A stretch of 64,000 nt of DNA. Source: Candidatus Nitrosopelagicus sp. GTDB taxonomy: Archaea > Thermoproteota > Nitrososphaeria > Nitrososphaerales > Nitrosopumilaceae. The position numbers and the translations under genes are program-made. The DNA is taken from assembly GCA_028345095.1 (NCBI GenBank), contig JAOMCQ010000001.1, forward strand, positions 62,001 to 126,000, given 5' to 3'. The notes beneath the pieces were generated by a model. It was not told where the DNA came from. It ran no database searches and worked only from the letters and a program-made list of their open reading frames with translations. This document shows, piece after piece, positions 19,731 to 28,704 of the stretch (the first letter of the stretch is position 1; every line of letters begins with the position of its first letter).

Positions 19731-20120
19731 TTATTTAACAAATATTTCCATAGTATCAAACTTGTGTTGACTGTTTGTAATATCAAAAAATATTATGTCA
19801 GAATCTATTTCTATCCATTTTGACTGTCCTTTGAATTTTACGTGGTCCTGCACGTATACTCCTGCGGGTCCTGATAATCTCGCTAGTATTTCATTATCGG
19901 TGATACCAATTACTGGAAATGGAAGTTTGATAATCTTTTCATTATTTTCTGCGTGAATTTTGATAGGATACACTTTTTCGTGAAATACAGCTTTACCTTG
20001 TAAACTGTCTCCGTTTGCATTTAGATATTTTATTTTTAATTTGAATGGTAGTTTTAGCTCCACGCAGACATTATTCGAAACTATGTATTTAACAAACGTA
20101 AAAAAATTCCTTGTTAGCAC
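19731..20120 (-). CDS. Hypothetical protein (start uncertain)
   Basis: Long minus-strand ORF between convergent and divergent neighbours. Confidence 0.5.
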   Translation of the reverse strand: MLTRNFFTFVKYIVSNNVCVELKLPFKLKIKYLNANGDSLQGKAVFHEKVYPIKIHAENNEKIIKLPFPVIGITDNEILARLSGPAGVYVQDHVKFKGQSKWIEIDSDIIFFDITNSQHKFDTMEIFVK

Positions 20121-20194
20121 TAGTATTCATGCCTAGATTTGACTATGTGAAATTAGTATTCATGCGTTAAATCTTCAAACATTGATAGGTAATC

Positions 20195-20908
20195 ATGCAG
20201 AAAATTATCTTTATTGGATTGTTTTGTTTGTTGATGCTTCCAGCATCTGCATTTGGTCACAAATTAATTCCTACAGATGGAACGAATACTGATTATGAAT
20301 CTGCATTGGAAATTCCAGATCCTGTAATTTCTTGGGCAATGTACGAAGAATTGGAAGGGAATGCATTGTTTTACAAATTTGATGCAAAAAAAGATGACAG
20401 ACTTTTCAGTAGTATTGTTATCCCAAAGCTAGATAATTTAGAAAATTTTACTCCTTCGCTTGTATTGATAGGACCTTCAACATTTCTTGACCTGGTGGAT
20501 GAGCTAAAGGTACTAGATGCTGACAAAAATTTTAATTATCCTATTCCAGAAGGTTACGATGCATATGTTTTTGATTATAACGGTTCTATACCTTCAACAG
20601 AATTCTATGAACCATTTGGTCAAATCACATATTGGGAACGTCAAGAAATTGATCTTGAGATAGAAGCGCCCGGTACATATTACATGGCAGTGTTTGATAA
20701 AACAGGTTCCTTTGGAAAACTGGCTCTTGCTATAGGATATGTGGAGGATTTCTCTGGAAATGATTTTGTAACTGTATTGCCAAATGCATGGATTGAATCA
20801 AGATATTTTTCTGAAGATTTTACACCTCTTGTAATATTTGTTGGAATTATATCTGGGATCTTTGTTCTAATTGGTTTTGCAATATATAGAAAAATTAAAC
20901 GAAAATAA
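20195..20908 (+). CDS. Secreted protein with C-terminal TM anchor
   Basis: Signal peptide LLMLPASAFG; C-terminal LVIFVGIISGIFVLIGFAIYRKIKRK. Confidence 0.75.
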   Translation: MQKIIFIGLFCLLMLPASAFGHKLIPTDGTNTDYESALEIPDPVISWAMYEELEGNALFYKFDAKKDDRLFSSIVIPKLDNLENFTPSLVLIGPSTFLDLVDELKVLDADKNFNYPIPEGYDAYVFDYNGSIPSTEFYEPFGQITYWERQEIDLEIEAPGTYYMAVFDKTGSFGKLALAIGYVEDFSGNDFVTVLPNAWIESRYFSEDFTPLVIFVGIISGIFVLIGFAIYRKIKRK

Positions 20909-20937
20909 ATATTATCTAGGGAATATTCTTCTAATCA

Positions 20938-21423
20938 GTGGAAAATAAATTCCAAAAAATGTTGGAACAAGCATCTGACCTTGCTGATGATCAGGAATAT
21001 GAAGAAGCCATTCTTCTTTATGATAAAGTTCTCCATTCTGATCCAAAAAATATTTCTGCATTATTAGATAAGGCTGCTACATTACAGAGAATAGGAAAAA
21101 ATTCACAATCTTTTCAAATTTATAATTCTGTTTTAAAGGAGGAACCAAAAAACTTGGATGCCTTAATTGGAAAAGGCACTTTATTGCACGCAAAATTAAA
21201 ATTTTCTGATGCTATTGAATGCTATGATACTGCTTTGAAGATTAAACCCCGTTTTGCAATGGCACTTGCATGCAAGGGACTGTCATTAGGTGAAATTGGT
21301 GAACTTGATTATGCTCTAACCTGCTTCAAAAAAGCTCTCACAATAGACAAAGACTATGATCTAGCAAATATGGGCAAACAAAAAGCTCTGGAATTATTAA
21401 AATCACAGAAATCTAAAAAATAG
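20938..21423 (+). CDS. TPR-repeat protein
   Basis: Tandem 34-aa units: YEEAILLYDKVLHSDPKNISALLDKAATL, FSDAIECYDTALKIKPRFAMALACKGLSL. Confidence 0.9.
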   Translation: MENKFQKMLEQASDLADDQEYEEAILLYDKVLHSDPKNISALLDKAATLQRIGKNSQSFQIYNSVLKEEPKNLDALIGKGTLLHAKLKFSDAIECYDTALKIKPRFAMALACKGLSLGEIGELDYALTCFKKALTIDKDYDLANMGKQKALELLKSQKSKK

Positions 21424-21586
21424 ATACGTCGCCAGGAGCTGGTCCTTTCTTACCTTCGTTTTCATGGTATTCGAAAAAATCCTTATGTTTTGATTCTTGA
21501 TGTTTTCGCAGATTTTCATAGTCATCAAATGTATCATGACACAAAAAACACTTTGGTTTATCTTCGTCTACTAACGGTAATACCAT
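21413..21586 (-). CDS. C2H2 zinc-finger microprotein, not in ORF track
   Basis: Hand translation: MVLPLVDEDKPKCFLCHDTFDDYENLRKHQESKHKDFFEYHENEGKKGPAPGDVSIF*; C-x2-C-x12-H-x4-H. Confidence 0.8.
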   Translation of the reverse strand: MVLPLVDEDKPKCFLCHDTFDDYENLRKHQESKHKDFFEYHENEGKKGPAPGDVSIF

Positions 21587-21604
21587 ACTAAAATTTGGTT
21601 TGCA

Positions 21605-22738
21605 TTGTTTTATATTTTCACTGTTACTAAATTATTCATGTTAGAAGAGTTAGTTGGAAGTTCAACCGCAATTGAGCGTGCAATAAATGGTGAAGAATTG
21701 TCATTTGATGATGGCATGGAAATACTAAAAGATGATAATATTCATGTTATCGGGGCAGCTGCTGATATTGTCAGAAAAAAACTAGTTGGAGATACCGTAT
21801 CATTTGCAGCATCTTATTACATGAATTACACAAATCTATGTGCTGCAAGCTGTCAGATGTGTGCATTTTATCGTAAAGGTGGAGAAGACGATGCTTACAC
21901 GCTAACCCCTGATCAAATAGAAAAACGAGTTGGAGCTGCAAAAGACTTGGGTGCGACCGAAGTTCATATTGTAGGCGGATTTCATCCTGATTTACAACTT
22001 GATTATTATGAACAGATGATGTCTGCAATAAAACAAAGACATCCGGATATGACTATCAAGGCATTTACTGCAGCAGAAATTTTTTATCTATCAAAATTAA
22101 CAAAAAATTCCATAACTGAAATTTTATCTAGATTAAAAGCTGCAGGACTTGATTCAATGCCTGGTGGAGGGGCTGAACTATTTCATCCTGATGTTAGATC
22201 AAAAATAATTCGAGGAAAGTGTACTGGTCAAGAATGGCTTGATACAATTGAGACTGCACATAATCTTGGAATTAAAAGCAATGTTACAATGCTTTATGGT
22301 CATATAGAAAAACCAGAACATATTGTTGATCATCTAATAAAGATTAGAGAGTTACAAAAAAAAACTAATGGGTTCATTACATTAATCCCGTTAAAATTTA
22401 GTCTTGACAATACTGAACTTGAAAAAGAACATCAAGTCACACATGAAGCATCTTCAATTTATGACCTGAAAATTATTGCATTATCCAGGTTAATGCTTGC
22501 ACAAACTCTTAACAATATTTCTGTATATTGGGTTGCTTACGGAACAAAACTTGCACAAGTAGCATTGTCTTATGGTGGAAATGATTTGGTAGGCACCGCA
22601 TTTTCTGAAGAAATTTATCGTGCTGCTGGCAAGCCTACTAATTCTTCATTATTGGAATTGGCAACTTTAGCTAAAGAGATTGGACGAAAACCTATTCAAC
22701 GAAATACATTCTTTGAAACTCTTCAAACCTTTACTTAG
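21605..22738 (+). CDS. mqnE: Radical SAM aminofutalosine synthase MqnE-like (CofH/MqnC superfamily)
   Basis: CAASCQMCAFYR, VHIVGGFHPDL, AGLDSMPGGGAELFHPDVRSKI, NVTMLYGHIEKPEHIVDHL; true start may be ATG at 21638. Confidence 0.82.
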   Translation: MFYIFTVTKLFMLEELVGSSTAIERAINGEELSFDDGMEILKDDNIHVIGAAADIVRKKLVGDTVSFAASYYMNYTNLCAASCQMCAFYRKGGEDDAYTLTPDQIEKRVGAAKDLGATEVHIVGGFHPDLQLDYYEQMMSAIKQRHPDMTIKAFTAAEIFYLSKLTKNSITEILSRLKAAGLDSMPGGGAELFHPDVRSKIIRGKCTGQEWLDTIETAHNLGIKSNVTMLYGHIEKPEHIVDHLIKIRELQKKTNGFITLIPLKFSLDNTELEKEHQVTHEASSIYDLKIIALSRLMLAQTLNNISVYWVAYGTKLAQVALSYGGNDLVGTAFSEEIYRAAGKPTNSSLLELATLAKEIGRKPIQRNTFFETLQTFT

Positions 22739-23012
22739 TTGCGGGCTTTTTTTCAGTTTTCTTTGCACCGCCCTTTCTTTTCCTACGTGCTCCAAAACTG
22801 ATCAAAATTAGTAAAAATCCAACTCCAACCAAAATCCCTGCAAGTGTTTTAAAATCCTCATTCTCTCTTTCATTCACCATAAACTCATACTTTTCTTCCT
22901 CAGTCATTCCTTCTCGACCGATTGGCGTCATGTCAGCTAGAACACCTGAAAGTATCATTCCAACTACAATCATTGAAACGCCTCCTGCTAAAATTTTCTT
23001 ATCCACTAACAT
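22731..23012 (-). CDS. Small two-TM membrane protein
   Basis: ILAGGVSMIVVGMILSGVL and LAGILVGVGFLLILISFG, basic C-terminus. Confidence 0.7.
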   Translation of the reverse strand: MLVDKKILAGGVSMIVVGMILSGVLADMTPIGREGMTEEEKYEFMVNERENEDFKTLAGILVGVGFLLILISFGARRKRKGGAKKTEKKPATK

Positions 23013-23063
23013 TACATAATTTAGGAAATCTAGATTTAATTAACAATTCGCCAGAATTCTCAT

Positions 23064-24029
23064 ATGGCCCAACTTCCAAACTTTACAAGCAAGGTTTTCT
23101 TGGCTCCTATGGCTGGAGTTAGTGATCCTGCGTTACGTATAATGTGTAAAAAAATGGGTGCGGGTCTTGTCGTAACTGAACTTACAAGTGTTAATGCAAT
23201 AGTTGCAAAACATGAGCAACTAGAATCTCAATCAAAAAACATAACTGAATTTATTGAATTTTCTGAAAAAGAACGCCCATTATCTGTACAACTTTTTGGT
23301 TCTGACATCACTGCTCTAGAAAAGGCAGCAAAGATTGTAGAACCCCATTTTGATATGATTGATTATAACATGGGGTGTCCTGCACCACACATTACAAAAC
23401 AAATGGCAGGTGGTGCATTATTGCAAAATGCTGATCTTACAAGAGAAATATTTCGCACATTAGTTAACACTGTTAAAAAACCAATTTCACTAAAAATGAG
23501 AATTGGTGTTTCAGAAGAAAACAAATCTTTATTCTTAAACATTTCAAAAATCGCTGAACAGGAAGGTATTCAGATGATTACATTACATCCTCGAACCGTA
23601 TCTCAAGGATATTCTGGACATGCTGACTGGGATATGATTAAAAAACTAAAAGAAAATTCGTCTGTCCCAATTGTTGGAAATGGAGATATTACATCTCCTG
23701 AAATTGCAAAAAAGGTTCTCGATTATACTGGTTGTGACTATATCATGATAGGAAGAGGTGCAATGGGAAATCCGTTCATCTTTGAGCAGATTAAAGATTA
23801 TCTGAAATGTGGTTCATACAAACAGTATAATTTAACAGACAGATTGGGAGCCTTTCTTACCTATATGGAACTTACATCAAAATACAATATTCGTTTTGCC
23901 AACATAAAACAACAAGCAATTCGTTTTACAAAAGGAACAGTTGGAGGTTCACAATTACGAAATAGACTAAGCACCGCAAAAAATACCGAAGAATTAAAGG
24001 AATTACTTGTCCAAAAAGTGACTGTCTGA
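23064..24029 (+). CDS. dus: tRNA-dihydrouridine synthase
   Basis: APMAGVSDPALRIMCKKMGAGLVVTE, DYNMGCPAPHITKQMAGGALL, HPRTVSQGYSGHADWDMI, GRGAMGNPFIF. Confidence 0.95.
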   Translation: MAQLPNFTSKVFLAPMAGVSDPALRIMCKKMGAGLVVTELTSVNAIVAKHEQLESQSKNITEFIEFSEKERPLSVQLFGSDITALEKAAKIVEPHFDMIDYNMGCPAPHITKQMAGGALLQNADLTREIFRTLVNTVKKPISLKMRIGVSEENKSLFLNISKIAEQEGIQMITLHPRTVSQGYSGHADWDMIKKLKENSSVPIVGNGDITSPEIAKKVLDYTGCDYIMIGRGAMGNPFIFEQIKDYLKCGSYKQYNLTDRLGAFLTYMELTSKYNIRFANIKQQAIRFTKGTVGGSQLRNRLSTAKNTEELKELLVQKVTV

Positions 24030-24248
24030 TCACTTGTACAAATCAAATTCTGGACTTCTTTGCTGACTTTTTACCTCTGACATTACTGCCTTAACCACTT
24101 CATTGTGATTGTAAGTCAAGTGTCTGAGGAATTTTGCTGATACATCTGCTCTTGTCTCATCATCTGCAAAAAGCATCTCTTCAGATGATAATTCAGTCAT
24201 CATCTCTTTGCATTCAACACAGGGTTCAAAATCCAAGAAAAGCTTCAT
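24030..24248 (-). CDS. Small hypothetical protein
   Basis: 72-aa ORF, CVECKEMM motif. Confidence 0.6.
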   Translation of the reverse strand: MKLFLDFEPCVECKEMMTELSSEEMLFADDETRADVSAKFLRHLTYNHNEVVKAVMSEVKSQQRSPEFDLYK

Positions 24249-24304
24249 GCATAATTTTCCTCTCTGGATAATAAATACTAGATGTTGACTTGATAGGCTC
24301 AGAA

Positions 24305-24376
24305 TTATAGTTCTTCGTCATCGATGAAAAGTCCAGAGTAATCATATGTTGAATCATTATTTTGGTTTGTTTTCAT
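24305..24376 (-). CDS. Possible 23-aa microprotein
   Basis: MKTNQNNDSTYDYSGLFIDDEEL*; only an open frame in an otherwise unexplained gap. Confidence 0.2.
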   Translation of the reverse strand: MKTNQNNDSTYDYSGLFIDDEEL

Positions 24377-24462
24377 GCATAGTCTAAGTGAATTTTGAAT
24401 ATAAGCAGCACGAACAATTCATCCATATCTATGGTTCATGTTTTTATGATTAGTTGTAATTC

Positions 24463-24927
24463 CTATTGAATATTATATCTAGAAAAAATCTCTTTCAAAA
24501 ACTCTTTATTAGAAATGGCATATCCTATATCTGAAGTAAGTTTAGTTTTCCTATTTAGTATCTCTCTCTCCACAATGTTCTTTTTTTGTAATTTTTTTAA
24601 GATTACTGATACTGTAGAAGAAGATTTTTTGATTGTTTTGGAAATCTCATCAGCTAATAATGGGGATTTTGATTTTAATAGTAAATTTATGATCATGAAA
24701 TTTGTATTATTACGAAGAATTGCAATAGTTTCCTTATCTTTTTGTTCTACGTTTGTAAGAAAATATTTTGGACGAGACTTACCATATTTTTCTATTTTCT
24801 TGGTATCCATTAATTGAATTAAATAATGTGTAACCACTCCGTTACTCAGGTCTGTATGGCGCACGATTTCATTATAAGATATACCTGGATTTTCTTGGAC
24901 TGCTTTAAGAATTAATTCTCTCCTCAC
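24463..24927 (-). CDS. Winged-helix transcriptional regulator (two HTH segments)
   Basis: NPGISYNEIVRHTDLSNGVVTHYLIQLMDTKKIEKYG and SPLLADEISKTIKKSSSTVSVILKKLQKKNIVERE. Confidence 0.8.
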   Translation of the reverse strand: MRRELILKAVQENPGISYNEIVRHTDLSNGVVTHYLIQLMDTKKIEKYGKSRPKYFLTNVEQKDKETIAILRNNTNFMIINLLLKSKSPLLADEISKTIKKSSSTVSVILKKLQKKNIVEREILNRKTKLTSDIGYAISNKEFLKEIFSRYNIQ

Positions 24928-25040
24928 GCATCACACAATATCTGTTTCTAAATAATTCAAAATAGTTTATTTGAAAAATGTACTAGTTTGAAGCCTAATT
25001 TTTCTATTGAGTATATATTCAAAAATTGAAGAAATTTTTT

Positions 25041-27236
25041 ATGAAATCATTACTAGTTTTGTTTACATTTGCCCTTGTCTTTACTGTCAGTCTTACTCCT
25101 GCAGCCATGGGTGCACCTGATTATCCTCCCAAACCATCTGATTCTGAAGATACTAATCCTGGAAAAAATCCTGTGGATGAAATAAAAAAGAATACCAAGG
25201 ATTATTCTTTTTACGGAAATGCGGCATATAATGCTAGAACTCCATATGAAAATTATAATGGAGGTACCAATGGTACCGCTGAAGGAGAATCTGTTAAGAT
25301 GTGGTTTTGTGGAAATAATCCTTTTGGCAGCACATCTCAAGGTGCAGGTGCATACAACTATCAATTTGATGGAAGAAATTCCTTTAATGCTACAGCCCCT
25401 GGTTTAATGGACCAAAACGAGCTACGACAATCCGTCATTCAAAAATGTATGAAATCTGAAAAATATATTGACTGGCATACCACTGATACCGTTTACGTCG
25501 TAATCTTTGCACCTGGCTATAATGAAGATCCATTAAAAACTGATTACATTGGAAATAAACAATATAATGAAATTTTTTGTACATCTGATGTAAGTCCAAC
25601 TGTTGGAATGTGGAAAAATGAAGGTGGAAGAGAAGGTGCAGCATGGGGATACCAATCTTGGATTGCAGACAATGGTGGCTCTGCATTTCACAGTCAAGTT
25701 TATTCACCTTTTAAAAAATACGGTACATCCTCAACTGAAAAAGGTTCTCAAGATTTTAGAGCAGACAGATCAAATTGGGATAATGACTTTTATCCCGGAT
25801 ACATGAAATGGTGGTCGAATGCTGACAACGCAGGACTAGCTGCTGTAAAAGGAGTAAAAGAAATCGGTACTGATTCTGGTGTATTTGCTGGAAGTGTATC
25901 TCTTGTTGGAATCAAACGTTTCATAGCACTCCCAGAAAAATATTCATTTGGTGTACTAAACACTGATTATAACAAACAATTCACATCCGGAAGTGACCGT
26001 TCTTTAACCACTGCAATTGGAAGTAAAATCTGTAGTGTGCAAACTGATAGAACTGGTGGTTTTACAATTACTTGGGAATATTCTGAGGACAAGTATGTTA
26101 GCAAAACTGCATATTACACAATGAAAGAAGGTGAGATAAAATTTGGTGATGATATTGTTACAATGGATCAACAGGTTTCTGTAGTTTTATCCGACAGAGA
26201 TGTCTCCAGTCGTCCATGGGATTCAACTCCAATAGAAGTCCGTGTCTGGTCTGATTCTGATAAAGGTGGAGTTCAGTTAGAGCTTAGACATGAGCGTGAT
26301 TGGTGGGTAATGCAAGCCAATGACCAAACTTTCTATGGAACATTGCATTTGACATCTGATCAAGAATCCCTTGATCAAGCTACATCTGGAAAAGGTGGAA
26401 TTCGTTGTTACATGGGCGAATGCTATGAAAGAGGAAGTGCACGTCTTCATGCACAACCTGGTGATCATATCTACGTTCATTACAAAGATTACACATTACC
26501 AAAACCATATGGTATAGATGGCTGTACCATGGATTCTGCTGATTTCACAATTGACACCGAACCAAACCTTTGTGATCATCTTGATATCTATAATTTTGCT
26601 AAAGTAAAAGAAGCAACCCCATTATCTGAATTAGCACTTACAAAAGTTAACATAAATACATTTGAAAAATCATATGTCGATGAAATAAATGATCTCAATG
26701 ATGATATACTTGCTAACAAACGTCTATTGAAATTAGAAGAAGCACGTATTGAAAAACTAGGATTTGAATCAACTAGAGAAAATATGGTTGAACATTCATT
26801 GAAATACGAAGGATTAGTTGAAAAGATAAATGATCTTGAAAAAGAAGCCGTTGAAGTAAAAGAAAATTTGAGGAACTATAATTCTTCAGATTCTTCCAAA
26901 AGATTCACTGAAGGTTCGCATGTTTACATTACTGGAACATTTACGAGTAATGTTTATGCACCAAATCAATTTGTTTTCGCAGCTCAAACAGAACATGTAG
27001 AAACTGGCCAAATTGAATATGTTGAAATGTCCACAAAACAAAACATTACAAAGAAAAAAGCACATGATGTTGAATTGAGATGGACTCCTCAATCTTCTGG
27101 TGAATATATTTTGAAATTATATGTACTTGATGGGTCTACCATGGGTGCAGTACTAAAAAATCCTATAATAAATCACATCTACGTTGAACCTGCAAATAAT
27201 TCATTAGCTTCTATGTCCTTTACATCAAAAAATTGA
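25041..27236 (+). CDS. Large secreted/surface protein with S-layer-type Ig-like segment and coiled coil
   Basis: Signal peptide, VVLSDRDVSSRPWDSTPIEVRVWSDSDKGGVQL and HAQPGDHIYVHYKDY segments, coiled coil at about residues 550-620; start trimmed from 25026. Confidence 0.75.
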   Translation: MKSLLVLFTFALVFTVSLTPAAMGAPDYPPKPSDSEDTNPGKNPVDEIKKNTKDYSFYGNAAYNARTPYENYNGGTNGTAEGESVKMWFCGNNPFGSTSQGAGAYNYQFDGRNSFNATAPGLMDQNELRQSVIQKCMKSEKYIDWHTTDTVYVVIFAPGYNEDPLKTDYIGNKQYNEIFCTSDVSPTVGMWKNEGGREGAAWGYQSWIADNGGSAFHSQVYSPFKKYGTSSTEKGSQDFRADRSNWDNDFYPGYMKWWSNADNAGLAAVKGVKEIGTDSGVFAGSVSLVGIKRFIALPEKYSFGVLNTDYNKQFTSGSDRSLTTAIGSKICSVQTDRTGGFTITWEYSEDKYVSKTAYYTMKEGEIKFGDDIVTMDQQVSVVLSDRDVSSRPWDSTPIEVRVWSDSDKGGVQLELRHERDWWVMQANDQTFYGTLHLTSDQESLDQATSGKGGIRCYMGECYERGSARLHAQPGDHIYVHYKDYTLPKPYGIDGCTMDSADFTIDTEPNLCDHLDIYNFAKVKEATPLSELALTKVNINTFEKSYVDEINDLNDDILANKRLLKLEEARIEKLGFESTRENMVEHSLKYEGLVEKINDLEKEAVEVKENLRNYNSSDSSKRFTEGSHVYITGTFTSNVYAPNQFVFAAQTEHVETGQIEYVEMSTKQNITKKKAHDVELRWTPQSSGEYILKLYVLDGSTMGAVLKNPIINHIYVEPANNSLASMSFTSKN

Positions 27237-27246
27237 ATGAATTGAT

Positions 27247-28686
27247 TTGAATTCCAGACGTATTCTTCTATGTGGTATTTCAGTTCTTTTTTCAATCTTA
27301 ATCTTCTCTGGAAACATTCCTACATCTTTATCTGAATCTGATGTTAGAACTGTAACGATCTTTGTAGAACCTCCAAAAAACAATGAACCGCCACTAGAAG
27401 ATAATTCATCAAAAAATGATGAAAAACCTAATCCTCAACAATCTCCATCACTTCCTCAGGAATTACCAACTACATTTGTAACTGGAAATGATTACGCATT
27501 AAACAGTGATCATATCTTAATTTCTTCTCAATCAGGAATTGCATTAAATAATTTATTGATTGAACAAATCCAAGAATGGGAAAATGATGCTAATCATACA
27601 GATGACTTCTGGTCTAGAACTGATCAACTAATAATGGGAAACTTTGGAGTAGTTAATGCACTACATGACCCATTAACTGAAAATAATTATCATATGGACG
27701 GAATAAAATATTCTGAAAATATTAACTCAAACTTGGATTATTATGTGCAAGAACGCGGATATGACATAAACAATCTTGAAAGTGTTCCAAATCATATGGT
27801 TACTCCACAAAAATATGACCTGTCAAGAGCCATAAGTAAACAATGGGAAAATCCATTGGCAAATAATTTGGAGGTTCAACATGTTCGTGATCTTCGTGAT
27901 ATTGCACCAAATGCAATGGATTTTACTCCTGAACAAGAGATGCAAATGTTTAGAGAATCAGTTAAAACCACTTCTTTTCAAGTAGTTGGCTCATTAATGC
28001 CAAAAATAATTGTAGATGAATCAATGTTTTTGCCTGAATCTGATTCTCAGACAACCAAGAATAATCTAGAAAATTCACTTATCAATAATGAAGATGATTC
28101 TCTTGTAACAGGAACAACCGAATTAAAACAAAAACTACAAGAAAATACACAAGAAAATATATTTCAACAAACTGCTCACATAAAAGATACAATAACAGCT
28201 TCCAGTTTAGATCCAAACTATGCTACACAAATACAACAAGAATTACCATTATTTGAAATCTTAATCTCAATACTTTTGTCTGTTACACATATTTCTATAC
28301 TATATCATCTAAACAAGTACGGAAAATCTGTTAAACAAACTCCTTTACTAACAATAAATGAAAAATATGACTATCTATTTGATGTTGAATCACTTCTTCA
28401 TGAAGCAAATTCGTTATACAAAAACTCGCATATAAAAGATGCATATGAAAAGCTTAGTCAGTCTATTAGAGTCTTTTATTCAAACAAGCTAAACTTGGAA
28501 AAAGAAATTGTAACTTCTGACCTTATTCCTCTGATGAAAAATTTTGAAGATTCTGAAAAATCATTAATTAAAAAAAGTCTTCATCTATCTGATATGATTG
28601 AATTTGCAAAACATTCTGACAATAATTCTGAATTTAATCAAATTATTAAACAATTTTCTAATATAGTTAAAAAAGAAAAAATCTAA
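27247..28686 (+). CDS. Membrane-anchored protein with large extracellular region and C-terminal helical domain
   Basis: TTG start; signal peptide; single TM ILISILLSVTHISILYHL; C-terminal helical repeat-like domain. Confidence 0.65.
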   Translation: MNSRRILLCGISVLFSILIFSGNIPTSLSESDVRTVTIFVEPPKNNEPPLEDNSSKNDEKPNPQQSPSLPQELPTTFVTGNDYALNSDHILISSQSGIALNNLLIEQIQEWENDANHTDDFWSRTDQLIMGNFGVVNALHDPLTENNYHMDGIKYSENINSNLDYYVQERGYDINNLESVPNHMVTPQKYDLSRAISKQWENPLANNLEVQHVRDLRDIAPNAMDFTPEQEMQMFRESVKTTSFQVVGSLMPKIIVDESMFLPESDSQTTKNNLENSLINNEDDSLVTGTTELKQKLQENTQENIFQQTAHIKDTITASSLDPNYATQIQQELPLFEILISILLSVTHISILYHLNKYGKSVKQTPLLTINEKYDYLFDVESLLHEANSLYKNSHIKDAYEKLSQSIRVFYSNKLNLEKEIVTSDLIPLMKNFEDSEKSLIKKSLHLSDMIEFAKHSDNNSEFNQIIKQFSNIVKKEKI

Positions 28687-28704
28687 CTAATTTTTTGATT
28701 AATT

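Noticed and set aside
25053-25364. Minus-strand ORFs inside the large surface protein genes (also 28719-29192, 32210-32683)
   Set aside because: Fully antisense to longer genes with signal peptides and recognisable domains; odd composition and no plausible motifs, so treated as shadow ORFs.
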